Shown here: positions 6,900 to 15,865 of the stretch, piece after piece | How the letters are laid out: every line of letters starts with the position of its first letter | Numbering within the stretch: the stretch's first letter is position 1 | Assembly: GCA_964561165.1 (NCBI GenBank) | Contig: CAZLOJ010000014.1 | Location: 1 to 26,100 of the forward strand | DNA length: 26,100 nucleotides | Reading direction: 5' to 3' | DNA from: IMCC26077 sp964561165 | GTDB taxonomy: Bacteria > Actinomycetota > Actinomycetes > Nanopelagicales > Nanopelagicaceae | Program-made: the position numbers and the translations under genes | The notes under the pieces: generated by a model | Told to the model about the DNA's origin: nothing | The model's database searches: none | What the model saw: the letters and a program-made list of their open reading frames with translations, nothing else

Positions 6900-8735
6900 A
6901 TGTGTGGAATTGTCGGATACACCGGAGATTCCAATGCAACAATTCCGCTACTCGAAGGTTTGGCTCGTCTTGAATATCGTGGTTACGACTCCGCAGGTAT
7001 TTCCATCCTCGCCGATGGGAAGATCACTACCGCCAAGCGAGCGGGAAAGTTGGCGGTCTTAGTAGCCGCGCTCAAAGAGAAATCACTTCCCAATGGTCTG
7101 GTGGGCATCGGGCATACCCGTTGGGCGACTCATGGTTCGCCCATCGATCGCAATGCGCATCCGCACCTTGACCCAGATGGCAAAGTTGCTTTGATTCATA
7201 ATGGAATCATTGAGAATTATCACTCATTGAAAGTAGCTTTAGAAAATCAGGGGCATGACTTTAGTTCTGATACCGATTCTGAAGTCGTTGCCCATCTTCT
7301 CGGAGCCGAATATTCACGGGTCAACGATTTAACTACTGCGATGGAGAAAGTTTGCAAGCAATTGAAAGGAAACTTCTCTCTTGTTGCAATTGCGATTGAT
7401 TCTCCGGGCACGCTTGTTGGTGCGCGCCGCAACTCACCATTAGTTGTTGGCTTAGGCGATGGTGCTAATTTCCTCGCTTCAGATGTAGCTGCATTTATCT
7501 CTTTCACAAAGCGCGCATTAGAGATTGGGCAGAATCAAATAGTGACTCTTACTGCCTCAAGTTATTCAATCACCAACTTTGATGGTGAAGTCCAGCATGC
7601 GCGCGAATTTGAAGTGACTTGGGATGCCAGCGCTGCCGAGAAGAATGGCTTCCCGCACTTCATGGCGAAAGAGATCATGGAACAACCTAAGGCGCTGGCT
7701 GATTGTCTGCTTGGTCGAATCGATGAGCAAGGACGGTTAGCGCTCAACGAGGTTCGCGTAAGTGATGATGAATTAAGAGATATCGAGAAGATCATCATCA
7801 TTGGATGTGGTTCTGCATTTCATGCAGGCATGATCGCAAAATATGGAATTGAACATTGGTCACGTATCCCAGTTGAAGTGGAATTAGCATCAGAATTTCG
7901 TTATCGAGATCCAATTATCACGCGGAATACTCTCGTACTTGCAATCTCCCAATCGGGCGAGACGATGGATACTTTGATGGCACTTCGTCATGCCAAGGAA
8001 CAACGCGCCAAAGTAATTTCAATCTGCAATACCCATGGTACGTCGATTCCTCGAGAGTCCGACGGAGTGGTCTACACCCAGGCCGGACCGGAAATCGCCG
8101 TTGCATCAACGAAAGCTTTCTTGACGCAGATTGTGGCAGCGTACCTCGTTGGTTTGTATCTCGCACAAGTTCGAGGAGTTAAGTTCGTCGATGAAGTTCG
8201 CGACATTCTTGAGGAACTCGATGAGATGCCAACGAAAATTGAGAGATATTTAGAGACATCAGAGCGACTCAAAGAACTTGCTGAAGAGTTTCACAGCGCA
8301 CAATCAATTCTCTTTCTCGGCAGGCATGTCGGATATCCAGTTGCGCTAGAGGGCGCCCTGAAGTTAAAAGAACTTGCGTATATGCATGCCGAAGGTTTTG
8401 CTGCTGGCGAATTGAAACATGGTCCTATTGCACTCATCGAAGAGGGCACACCAGTGTTGGTCGTAATGCCTAGTCCAGATAGTCCGCTACACGACAAGAT
8501 GCTCAGCAATGTGCAGGAAATTCAAGCGCGTGGTGCGCGAGCCATCATCATCGCATCCGAGAGCGATTCAGCGATCGCCGATCCGCGAGCAATTCGAATA
8601 CCCGACGCCCCCGTGCTTTTTCAACCATTACTGGCGGTTCTCCCGCTACAGCTCTTCGCCTATGAGTCGGCCGTTATTCGCGGATATGATGTAGATCAGC
8701 CAAGGAACTTGGCAAAGTCTGTGACGGTTGAATAA
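6900..8735 (+). CDS. glmS: Glutamine-fructose-6-phosphate aminotransferase (isomerizing)
   Basis: GlmS makes glucosamine-6-phosphate from fructose-6-phosphate and glutamine, the first step of amino-sugar synthesis. The start is fixed by MCGIVGYTG, in which Cys2 becomes the N-terminal nucleophile after Met removal. The glutaminase domain covers about residues 1-225 (GIGHTRWATHG, then HNGIIENY). Two SIS sugar-isomerase domains follow (IIIGCGSAFHAG near 300; ISQSGETMDTL). The C-terminal LAKSVTVE carries the catalytic lysine K606. The 611-residue length matches E. coli (609). The 44-base gap upstream is too short for a glmS ribozyme. Confidence 0.98.
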   Translation: MCGIVGYTGDSNATIPLLEGLARLEYRGYDSAGISILADGKITTAKRAGKLAVLVAALKEKSLPNGLVGIGHTRWATHGSPIDRNAHPHLDPDGKVALIHNGIIENYHSLKVALENQGHDFSSDTDSEVVAHLLGAEYSRVNDLTTAMEKVCKQLKGNFSLVAIAIDSPGTLVGARRNSPLVVGLGDGANFLASDVAAFISFTKRALEIGQNQIVTLTASSYSITNFDGEVQHAREFEVTWDASAAEKNGFPHFMAKEIMEQPKALADCLLGRIDEQGRLALNEVRVSDDELRDIEKIIIIGCGSAFHAGMIAKYGIEHWSRIPVEVELASEFRYRDPIITRNTLVLAISQSGETMDTLMALRHAKEQRAKVISICNTHGTSIPRESDGVVYTQAGPEIAVASTKAFLTQIVAAYLVGLYLAQVRGVKFVDEVRDILEELDEMPTKIERYLETSERLKELAEEFHSAQSILFLGRHVGYPVALEGALKLKELAYMHAEGFAAGELKHGPIALIEEGTPVLVVMPSPDSPLHDKMLSNVQEIQARGARAIIIASESDSAIADPRAIRIPDAPVLFQPLLAVLPLQLFAYESAVIRGYDVDQPRNLAKSVTVE

Positions 8736-9419
8736 ATGAAACATTTAGAACGTTCAGTTTCCTTGTTGATACGTAACGCCGCTATTGCAATGGGTGCGTT
8801 TACCTACATCACCTTTGATGTTCTGCATAGCGGGCCGCTGACAGAGCTAGATGCCACGATTGCGCGCTGGCAGCGCCCTGATCTTCCAGCGTGGGGTGAT
8901 TGGGTCGTCTACAACCTCGACCATCTGGGGCTACGTGGTTTGACTGCGCTATTTCTCCTGTCGCTATCTATCTATTTGGGAAGAAAGTTCAGGACGTGGC
9001 GACCAATTAACCTCTCAATCGTCTCGCTCCTCGCATTGAATTTAGTTGTGGGGCTGGCCAAACTCGAATTTGGTAGAACGAAACCGAAATTGCAAATTGA
9101 CCTACTCGACGCAGGTGGTATGTCGTATCCCAGCGGCCATGCGTCCAACGCGATTCTGACTTGGGGTTTATTTGCGTATCTTGCAGTCAAGTACTCAGCG
9201 CCGAGCCAATTAAGAACTCGCATTGGAACGTGGTCAGTCGTGGCAACTACTTTGTTAGTAGTGCTCGTCTCCCTCTTTCGCAATACCCATTGGCTCTCTG
9301 ATCTCATCGGTGGGGTCAGTATCGGTGCAGCGTTACTTATGCTTATTGTGGCGATAGATCGCTTGGTGTCATCTAGTCGCACTCGTGCACCACGTTCAAC
9401 CGAGGAGGTTCGCTCGTGA
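8736..9419 (+). CDS. PAP2-family membrane phosphatase
   Basis: This is a membrane protein of 227 residues of the PAP2/type 2 phosphatidic acid phosphatase superfamily. The three active-site motifs are present: K109...R114-x-K-P117, PSGH (132-135) and R182-x-x-H185-x-x-x-D189. Several hydrophobic segments surround them, at about 11-30, 67-82, 93-108, 140-152, 168-181 and 192-207. Members remove phosphate from undecaprenyl pyrophosphate, phosphatidylglycerophosphate or related lipids; the substrate cannot be decided from sequence. The ATG directly abuts the glmS stop codon and the gene overlaps acpS, so it belongs to the envelope operon. A role in recycling the peptidoglycan lipid carrier is plausible. 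Confidence 0.88.
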   Translation: MKHLERSVSLLIRNAAIAMGAFTYITFDVLHSGPLTELDATIARWQRPDLPAWGDWVVYNLDHLGLRGLTALFLLSLSIYLGRKFRTWRPINLSIVSLLALNLVVGLAKLEFGRTKPKLQIDLLDAGGMSYPSGHASNAILTWGLFAYLAVKYSAPSQLRTRIGTWSVVATTLLVVLVSLFRNTHWLSDLIGGVSIGAALLMLIVAIDRLVSSSRTRAPRSTEEVRS

Positions 9420-9778
9420 TCAAGGGAATCGGTGTCGACGTTGTGGAAATATCCCGTTTCGCAGAATCTTTAGCGAGGACACCAGGTATGCGCGAACGCC
9501 TTTTCACTGAAAGCGAATTGGCAATCGCTGAGGAGACGCACCCGTCATTTCTTGCCGGTCGATTCGCAGCAAAAGAAGCGCTTGCGAAAGCGCTTGGCGT
9601 CCCAGACGGACTTGCGTGGCACGATGTCAATGTTCATCGAGCAGATAATGGTGCGCCAATCATGATCCTAAACGGAATTGCAAAGCAGCGAGCTGGAGCT
9701 GGAAAAATTCACCTTTCGATTTCCCACGATGGCCCTGTTGTAGTCGCAATGATCGTGATTGAGAACGCGCGTGGCTAA
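9416..9778 (+). CDS. acpS: Holo-[acyl-carrier-protein] synthase
   Basis: AcpS transfers the 4'-phosphopantetheine arm from coenzyme A to a serine of apo-acyl carrier protein. The 120-residue product has both family motifs: GIGVDVVEISRF (4-15, metal-binding D8) and FAAKEALAKALG (50-61, E54). The GTG start overlaps the end of the PAP2 gene by four bases and has a strong GAGGAGG site inside that gene. The C-terminal HLSISHDG segment is also typical. In many actinobacteria the NAD(P)H-hydrate repair gene nnrD lies between acpS and alr, but here alr follows directly. Confidence 0.95.
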   Translation: MIKGIGVDVVEISRFAESLARTPGMRERLFTESELAIAEETHPSFLAGRFAAKEALAKALGVPDGLAWHDVNVHRADNGAPIMILNGIAKQRAGAGKIHLSISHDGPVVVAMIVIENARG

Positions 9779-10895
9779 ACCAATCTTTAGTGCGACTATT
9801 GATTATGAGCAGATTGCTCGAAATGCTCGTTCGATAATCGCCGCAACCAATGTTCCCCTCATGGCGGTAGTGAAAGCTGATGGTTATGGACATGGCTTAG
9901 TTGAGTCAGCGCGGGCCGCCCTTGCTGGGGGAGCAACCTATGTAGGCGTTGCTTTCATTGAAGAGGCAGTCACATTACGAGATGCTGGAATTACCGCGCC
10001 TATTCTTGCCTGGCTCACGCCACCAACAGCTGATTTCACGCGAGCATTAGATTTTACGATTGACCTTTCAATCTCTTCTTTCGATCAATTAACAGCGCTT
10101 TTAGCTGCAAGTGAAATCACGGGTGTAGTCCCGCGCGTACACCTCAAAGTGGATACTGGCATGACGCGATCGGGTGCGCTCGATGAATTCCCAGAACTCG
10201 TCAGCACAATTGGTGAGTTGATTGACGAAAGCAAGTTGAAGCTGGTGGGCACTTGGTCGCATTTAGCGTGTGCGGATGAACCTAACCATCCATTAAATCG
10301 TGAGCAGCGTGAGCGATTTCTGGCCGCGCTTGATTACATGGCAAGTGAAGGAATTGATCCGGGCATCAGGCACTTAGCAAATTCCGGCGCTGTGACGCAT
10401 TTTCCAGATTTTCGTTTCGACATGGTGCGCTCTGGTCTTTTGCTCTACGGATATTTTCCAGGCGGTGCAGTAAGTGATCACTTCTCAGTAGCGCCAGCGA
10501 TGGAGTTGAGCGCCGACGTTGCGTTAGTCAAACGGGTACCTGTGGGAGCGAGCGTTGGCTATGGCGCAACGGTTCGCTTAACGGAAGATAGATATATTGC
10601 GTTGCTACCACTGGGTTATGCAGATGGAATCCCAAGAAACCTCAAGAATCCCATCGATGTGTTAATTGCAGGTCAGCGCTATCCACTCATAGGACGAGTT
10701 TCGATGGACCAGGTAACTGTGGATCTTGGCTTAAGTACAACGGTCAAAGCAGGTGATCGAGCAATTTTCTTTGGCGGCAGTGGCGCCAGTAGCGCAGATG
10801 ATTGGGCGAAAGCAGCCGGCACGATTTGTTATGAGATTCTCTCGAGAATCGGGGGCAGGGTGCCTAGGCTCGCCGGGAGAATTAATCCATACTAA
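9771..10895 (+). CDS. alr: Alanine racemase
   Basis: Alr interconverts L- and D-alanine with pyridoxal phosphate and supplies D-alanine for peptidoglycan. GTG 9771 overlaps the acpS stop and gives 374 residues; a TTG at 9759 would add four. Counting from GTG, K35 in VVKADGYGHG binds the cofactor and Y264 in VGYGATV is the second catalytic base. LPLGYADGIPRNL and GRVSMDQ are also typical. In most actinobacteria alr is close to tsaE-tsaB-rimI-tsaD. Here those genes start 8.3 kb downstream, after a transport and secretion block. Confidence 0.96.
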   Translation: MAKPIFSATIDYEQIARNARSIIAATNVPLMAVVKADGYGHGLVESARAALAGGATYVGVAFIEEAVTLRDAGITAPILAWLTPPTADFTRALDFTIDLSISSFDQLTALLAASEITGVVPRVHLKVDTGMTRSGALDEFPELVSTIGELIDESKLKLVGTWSHLACADEPNHPLNREQRERFLAALDYMASEGIDPGIRHLANSGAVTHFPDFRFDMVRSGLLLYGYFPGGAVSDHFSVAPAMELSADVALVKRVPVGASVGYGATVRLTEDRYIALLPLGYADGIPRNLKNPIDVLIAGQRYPLIGRVSMDQVTVDLGLSTTVKAGDRAIFFGGSGASSADDWAKAAGTICYEILSRIGGRVPRLAGRINPY

Positions 10896-10956
10896 TCTTC
10901 GCGGAAAAGCGTAATCCTTGATGAGCGTTACTTCGGAAATAGGGAGCGGGTGCACA

Positions 10957-11721
10957 GTGTCCACGCTGTTGAGCGTTGCTCAGGTAAATGTCACATTCGG
11001 TGGATTACGCGCTCTAAAAGATGTGTATGTAGATTTGCACGAAAATGAAGTCGTCGGATTAATTGGACCGAACGGCGCTGGCAAGACAACTTTGCTCAAT
11101 GCGATGTCCGGTTTGGTCAAACCCAATTCTGGAACATTTTCCCTTTACGGAAAGAGTGAAGATTGGCCAAGGCCGCACGAGTTGGTCGACCACGGCATCA
11201 GCAGAACATTGCAAGGGGTGGGGCTCTTCCCAGATTTAACTGTTCTAGAGAATGTCATGATTGGCGCTCATAAGTTTGCTCGAGCAGGGCTTGGTCGAGC
11301 TTTGCTTGGACGCACTGCAAAAGATGAACGGGTGCTTCGCGAACGCGCCCTGCTGGCATTAGAACGCGTGTATGCCGGAGGGTTGGCGGATCGGCGAGCA
11401 GATACGTTGGCCTATCCAGAGACAAAACGAGTAGCAATTGCTCGTGCGCTGATTTCAGAACCGAAAATACTCTTACTCGATGAACCAGCCGGTGGTCTTG
11501 GCAAAGAAGATATTGATTGGCTTGGTTTGCTGATAAAGAACTTACGTCGAGAGTGTTCAATTATCTTGGTCGAACACCATATGGACGTTGTGATGGCTGT
11601 ATGCGAAAAATTGTACGTATTAGATTTTGGCGAGGTAATCGCAAGCGGGAGCGCTGAAAAAGTTCGGCAAGATCCTGCAGTGATCGCGGCGTATCTTGGC
11701 ACGGCAGCGAGCGAATTATGA
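10957..11721 (+). CDS. livG: Branched-chain amino acid-type ABC transporter ATPase, LivG-like
   Basis: This is one of the two ATPases of a LivFGHMK-type importer. GTG 10957 is preferred because AGGGAG lies at 10941-10946; ATG 10921 is an alternative adding 12 residues. In the 254-residue form the Walker A motif is GPNGAGKTT (37-45) and Walker B is ILLLDEP (171-177). EHHMDVV supplies the switch histidine. The ABC signature is unusual: where LivG proteins have LAYGQQRR-like sequence, this one has LAYPETKR (151-158), lacking the conserved glycine. It overlaps the next ATPase gene by four bases and opens the transporter operon. The substrate is not shown by sequence; LivFGHMK systems move branched-chain amino acids, urea or amides. 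Confidence 0.9.
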   Translation: MSTLLSVAQVNVTFGGLRALKDVYVDLHENEVVGLIGPNGAGKTTLLNAMSGLVKPNSGTFSLYGKSEDWPRPHELVDHGISRTLQGVGLFPDLTVLENVMIGAHKFARAGLGRALLGRTAKDERVLRERALLALERVYAGGLADRRADTLAYPETKRVAIARALISEPKILLLDEPAGGLGKEDIDWLGLLIKNLRRECSIILVEHHMDVVMAVCEKLYVLDFGEVIASGSAEKVRQDPAVIAAYLGTAASEL

Positions 11722-12434
11722 CCCTTCGAGTTCGCGGTTTAACAATCGATCATGGCGCAATTCGCGCAATTTCGAACGCGACCTTCAACGTTCCGCGAGG
11801 GTCAATCACTGCAATCATCGGCGCAAACGGTGCGGGCAAATCTACGCTCCTTCGAACCATTTCAGGTCTCAAGCGCGCGACAACGGGAAGCATCTTGTGG
11901 GATGAGATTTCACTTGAGCATTTGCAGACTGAACAGATCGTGCGACGAGGAATCATCCATGTTCCCGAAGGGCGCTCTGTCGTCACTGAATTGACTGTCC
12001 ATGAAAATCTGATGCTTGGGGGAGTGTGGCGACTTCGCGCACAGAAGGAAGATGTCGCCGCTGCAATCGAAGAGGTGTATCAACTCTTTCCTCGATTAAA
12101 TGAGCGCAAGAAGCAACGAGCAGACACGCTCTCAGGAGGCGAGCGACAAATGTTGGCAATCGGTCGCGGATTGATTGCGCGCCCACAATTACTGCTCCTT
12201 GATGAACCATCGCTTGGTCTTGCCCCATTAGTAGTGGAGCAGATTTTTCACACGCTATCTGAGTTACAAGGAAAAACTGGAATGACAATCCTGCTTGTCG
12301 AACAGAATGCGATGAGCGCGCTTCGGATTGCCTCTCAAGGAATAGTTTTAGATCAGGGACGCGTAGTGATTGCCGATAATGCTCGAGCAATCATGAATGA
12401 CACGGCGCTTCGCCATGCCTACTTGGGCTACTGA
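11718..12434 (+). CDS. livF: Branched-chain amino acid-type ABC transporter ATPase, LivF-like
   Basis: This is the second ATPase of the importer, 238 residues and of normal LivF length. It has Walker A GANGAGKST (35-43), a canonical LSGGERQML signature and Walker B LLLLDEPSLGLAP, with VEQN in place of the H-loop as expected in LivF. The PEGRSVVTELTVHENL segment is also typical. The ATG overlaps the LivG stop by four bases. Since the LivG partner has a degenerate signature loop, this intact ATPase may contribute the main hydrolytic site of the heterodimer (inference). Confidence 0.95.
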   Translation: MTLRVRGLTIDHGAIRAISNATFNVPRGSITAIIGANGAGKSTLLRTISGLKRATTGSILWDEISLEHLQTEQIVRRGIIHVPEGRSVVTELTVHENLMLGGVWRLRAQKEDVAAAIEEVYQLFPRLNERKKQRADTLSGGERQMLAIGRGLIARPQLLLLDEPSLGLAPLVVEQIFHTLSELQGKTGMTILLVEQNAMSALRIASQGIVLDQGRVVIADNARAIMNDTALRHAYLGY

Positions 12435-12449
12435 GAAGGGGTGGGTGCG

Positions 12450-13343
12450 ATGAATCTAATTAATACGCTAATTGCCGGAGTAAGTATTGGTGCCATCTAC
12501 AGCCTCATTGCCTTCGCTCTGATTCTAGTTTGGCGCAGCACTCGCGTCGTTAATTTTGCTCAGGCTGGGCAAGCGGCATTCTCTACGTATGTTGGCCTGA
12601 GCTTCGAGGAAGCGTTTAACAATTTCTGGCTAGCGCTACTGGCGGCGATCATCGCCGGTGTTCTTGTGGGGGCGTTCGTTGAAGTGGTGATTGTCCGCTT
12701 TATCGTCAAGCGCGCGACATCTGCAGCGACTGTCACGGTTGCACCTGTGATTGCGATGTTAGGCCTACTTGGTATCTTCCAAGGAGTGATGGGTTTGATT
12801 TGGGGCGGGGAGTATCAGGCTTATCCGACCGCTTTTTCACGTGATGGCCTGACTATTAACGGTAGCCAGATTCCATTCTCACAGAACGACCTCTTCGTGT
12901 TATTGACGGTTATCGCTGCGATGTCGGTAGCCGCCCTCATCTTCCAGAAGACAAGCCTGGGATTAGCGATGCGTGCTGCTGCATTTGCACCTGAAGTCAC
13001 TCGACTCTCTGGAATTCGAGTAAGTCGCATCCGGACTCTAGGGTGGGCATTTGCAGGTGGCGCCGGCGGTTTAGCAGGAGTTCTTGTTGCGCCAACGACA
13101 TTCATCGCACCGAACTCGTTTGATCTGCTCTTAGTCTTTGGTTTCACTGCAGCGGTAATTGGTGGGCTCGATAGTTTGATTGGCGGCGTGCTAGGTGGGT
13201 TGGCGCTTGGTATCGGATTATCTGTTGTCACGGGATACCTCGGTGGTTCTTACACCTTTATGACAGCGTTCGTACTTCTGATTGTGGTGCTGCTGATCCG
13301 ACCACAAGGAATACTGGGAGCGCGAGGTGCTCGTCGTGCGTAG
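12450..13343 (+). CDS. livH: Branched-chain amino acid-type ABC transporter permease, LivH-like
   Basis: This is an integral membrane permease of 297 residues. ATG 12450 is chosen because AAGGGG (12436-12441) sits eight bases upstream; GTG 12441 overlaps that site. The N-terminus NTLIAGVSIGAIYSLIAFAL and the segment NFAQAG near residue 32 are LivH hallmarks. Alternating hydrophobic stretches give about eight membrane helices. The region SGIRVSRIRTLGWAFAGGAG is the cytoplasmic loop that contacts the ATPases. The gene overlaps livM by eight bases. Confidence 0.94.
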   Translation: MNLINTLIAGVSIGAIYSLIAFALILVWRSTRVVNFAQAGQAAFSTYVGLSFEEAFNNFWLALLAAIIAGVLVGAFVEVVIVRFIVKRATSAATVTVAPVIAMLGLLGIFQGVMGLIWGGEYQAYPTAFSRDGLTINGSQIPFSQNDLFVLLTVIAAMSVAALIFQKTSLGLAMRAAAFAPEVTRLSGIRVSRIRTLGWAFAGGAGGLAGVLVAPTTFIAPNSFDLLLVFGFTAAVIGGLDSLIGGVLGGLALGIGLSVVTGYLGGSYTFMTAFVLLIVVLLIRPQGILGARGARRA

Positions 13344-14316
13344 TTCACATAAGCCAAGCGCCACAAAGCGAACCTTTCTCGCGCTCATCGTTGGAGTTAT
13401 TCTCTTTTTCGGAAGTAACTTCATCGACGAGTACCGCATATTCCAAGGCGCTCAAGTTGCTGCATACCTTGTTGGCATTGTCTCCATCGTGTTACTCACT
13501 GGGTATTCAGGACAGATCACGCTCGGGCAAGGCGCTTTCATGGCTGTTGGTTCTTACTCGGCAGCGCTTGCGGTTCAAGAATTTGGATTACCTATCTGGA
13601 TTACATTTTTTATTGCAGTACTAGCAGCCGCTCTCTTTGGTGCGATTATCGGAATCTCCGCTGGTCGATTGAGTGGTCCATATCTTGCAGGCGCCACACT
13701 TGCATTCGCTGTTGGTATTCCTGCGTTAGCCAATGCCATTCCGATTCTTGGTGGCGAGCAGGGATTGAGTTTTGATATTGGCTATGCACCTGGCAAATAT
13801 GCAGACACAGTCTCACCATATAAATGGTTGTTTTGGATTTGTGCGTTATGCGCAATCATCGCTGTGGTCATCGCTGTGAACATCACCTCAAGTGGGCTCG
13901 GTCGACAGTGGCGAGCGGTGCGGGCACATGAGACCGCTGCTGCGCTCTGCGGTATAAATCCGGCGCGGAGCAAAGTAATGGCGTTCACAGTGAGCTCTGG
14001 TTTTGCAGGTCTTGCCGGCGTCTCGTTCTCTGCAACAGTAGGTTTGGTATCGCCATCGGGATTCACGTTAGCGCTCTCATTTCTATTGCTCACCGGTGCG
14101 ATCTTGGGCGGTATCTCGCATATCTCGGGCGCCCTTGGTGGGGCGATCATCGTGGTCATCATCCCAACGCTCTTCGAAGCCTGGACAGAGGAGGCTTCAC
14201 TTGGCGTTGCCACCTATTTGCCGGGCATCATCGTGAGCGCACTTCTGCTGCTGAGCATCGCGCTGGCCCCGGAAGGCCCCTCCGAGGCTCTCCATAAACT
14301 CCGCCGCAAGCACTGA
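13336..14316 (+). CDS. livM: Branched-chain amino acid-type ABC transporter permease, LivM-like
   Basis: This is the second permease, 326 residues in the form starting at GTG 13336, which has GAGGTG (13324-13329) six bases upstream. A GTG at 13327 would add three residues but overlaps that site. LLTGYSGQITLGQGAFMAVGSYSAA is the LivM hallmark near residues 50-75. RQWRAVRAHETAAALCGINPARSK is the conserved ATPase-contact loop. About eight to ten hydrophobic segments are visible. The start lies inside the end of livH, so the two are translationally coupled. Confidence 0.94.
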   Translation: MRSSHKPSATKRTFLALIVGVILFFGSNFIDEYRIFQGAQVAAYLVGIVSIVLLTGYSGQITLGQGAFMAVGSYSAALAVQEFGLPIWITFFIAVLAAALFGAIIGISAGRLSGPYLAGATLAFAVGIPALANAIPILGGEQGLSFDIGYAPGKYADTVSPYKWLFWICALCAIIAVVIAVNITSSGLGRQWRAVRAHETAAALCGINPARSKVMAFTVSSGFAGLAGVSFSATVGLVSPSGFTLALSFLLLTGAILGGISHISGALGGAIIVVIIPTLFEAWTEEASLGVATYLPGIIVSALLLLSIALAPEGPSEALHKLRRKH

Positions 14317-14495
14317 TCGGGTGCCCGGAATATCCCGGAATTCGGCGAGATACTCAGGGTTTTCTCGGGTAAAGGTTGGATAACAAATCACCTTCTGCTG
14401 GGTCTCCGGGGGTAGGGATAGATAGGCTCAGAACCCCATACCCGCTCTAAAACCTAGGGCTGGGCTGAAAGAAAGTCACGAATGGAAGGACATCC
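14317..14495 (+). other. Intergenic region between livM and the binding-protein gene
   Basis: This is the longest gap in the window, 179 bases. It holds a direct repeat CCCGGAAT at 14324-14331 and 14334-14341, ten bases apart, or one helical turn. A TAGGCT at 14423-14428 resembles the -10 boxes used elsewhere here, but no good -35 is seen at the right distance. GGAAGGA (14484-14490) is the ribosome-binding site of the next gene. No convincing terminator was found, so the transporter and binding-protein genes may be partly read through. Confidence 0.5.
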
Positions 14496-15842
14496 ATGAT
14501 TCGCGCACTTAAGAAACGAATCCTTGCAGGAGTATCACTACTTGCTGTCACTGGACTCGTCGTTTCTGGTATTCCTGCGCAAGGCGCAGCAACGCCAGGT
14601 GTAACGAAGGACACAATCACTCTCGGAATGAGCAGCGCGCAGAGCGGTGCGGCATCTCCCGGTTACAACAAAGTCGGACCTGCGATGCGGGCCTACTTCA
14701 ATTACATCAATGAGAAGGGCGGCGTCTACGGTCGCAAGATTGAGCTCAAGCTCGAGGACGATAAGTACGTTCCGACAAACGCCGTAAACAAAGTCAACAA
14801 GTTAATTTTGCGCGACAAGGTATTCGCTCTCGTGGGAAATCTTGGTACTGCAACGCACACTGCTGCGTTGAAGAAGACGCCAATCATCAAGCAGAGCGTT
14901 CCAGATCTATTTGTGAACACTGGATACAGCGGCTTCGCTAATCCAAAGAAGTACCCAACAACCTTCATGTATCTGCCTTCCTACATCATGGAAGCCAAGG
15001 TGATGGCGAAGTACATCAAGGATAAATTCCCAGGCAAGAAGGTCGGCATCCTCTATCAGGATGATGATTTCGGTAAAGATGGACTTGCTGGCTTTAAAGC
15101 TGGTGGCCTAACTTTCGTAGCAGGCGGAACGCAGAAGTATGCGTCGCTCTCACAGGCAACTGTGGGTCTTACTGCGCAGATGACCGCGCTTAAGAGTTCT
15201 GGCGCTGAAGTCATCATTCTCTTTGGTGTCACCAGCGCAACTGCAGTAGCGCTACGCACCGCTGCCGGACTTGGATATGGCACGACATGGGGTCCACAAT
15301 TCATCATGGGTTCTGTTGGTGCTGATCCAACAACTCTCCTCACCCTCGCAGGTGCGACAACAGCCGAACTTCGAGCCGCAACTCTTCGCTCACTTACCGG
15401 TGCACTTAGCCTCTCCTTCCTCCCCGCAGCTACTGACACTGAGGATGAGTACGTGAAGAAGTTCATCGAAATCAACACTGCATATAACAAGGGTGTTGCC
15501 TGGGATAACAACGTGCTCGTTGGAATGAATCAAGCAATGCTCATCGTGCAAGCACTTCGTGCAGCCGGCGAGAATCCAACTCGAGCTTCTCTGATTTCAG
15601 CGCTTAAGAGCAAGGGTGGAACTTTTGCTTCGGCTGGTTACTCCAAGTTAGAGAGTGCTAACAATGTCGGATACACCGGCTACTGGGTTGGACGTTACAA
15701 CTCCACTGGTGTAATCGCTCCTGTTGATGGCGGAAAGCCTGTTGTCTACACAACAGATTCCAGCACCACTAATGGCGATGTAGCCGTATCCACCTTCACC
15801 CGCCCAGCAATGCCTGCTGACGGCGTCCCAACTAATAAGTAA
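14496..15842 (+). CDS. Secreted ABC transporter substrate-binding protein, LivK-like
   Basis: This protein captures substrate for the preceding LivGFHM importer. It has 448 residues. The N-terminus is a Sec signal peptide (basic MIRALKKR, hydrophobic core about 9-26, cleavage probably near residues 30-32 in AQGAAT). The mature part shows the periplasmic-binding-protein type I fold: TITLGMSSAQSG, then FNYINEKGGVYGRKIELK, and VGILYQDDDFGKDG. There is no lipobox cysteine, unlike most binding proteins of Gram-positive bacteria, so how it stays at the surface is unclear. GGAAGGA lies five bases before the ATG. The ligand cannot be told from sequence. Confidence 0.9.
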   Translation: MIRALKKRILAGVSLLAVTGLVVSGIPAQGAATPGVTKDTITLGMSSAQSGAASPGYNKVGPAMRAYFNYINEKGGVYGRKIELKLEDDKYVPTNAVNKVNKLILRDKVFALVGNLGTATHTAALKKTPIIKQSVPDLFVNTGYSGFANPKKYPTTFMYLPSYIMEAKVMAKYIKDKFPGKKVGILYQDDDFGKDGLAGFKAGGLTFVAGGTQKYASLSQATVGLTAQMTALKSSGAEVIILFGVTSATAVALRTAAGLGYGTTWGPQFIMGSVGADPTTLLTLAGATTAELRAATLRSLTGALSLSFLPAATDTEDEYVKKFIEINTAYNKGVAWDNNVLVGMNQAMLIVQALRAAGENPTRASLISALKSKGGTFASAGYSKLESANNVGYTGYWVGRYNSTGVIAPVDGGKPVVYTTDSSTTNGDVAVSTFTRPAMPADGVPTNK

Positions 15843-15865
15843 GCGAAAGAAAAGGAGAATAAGAA

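Noticed and set aside
10835..10850. GATTCTC-TC-GAGAATC palindrome near the end of alr as a terminator
   Set aside because: It is inside conserved alr coding sequence, has a two-base loop and no T-run.
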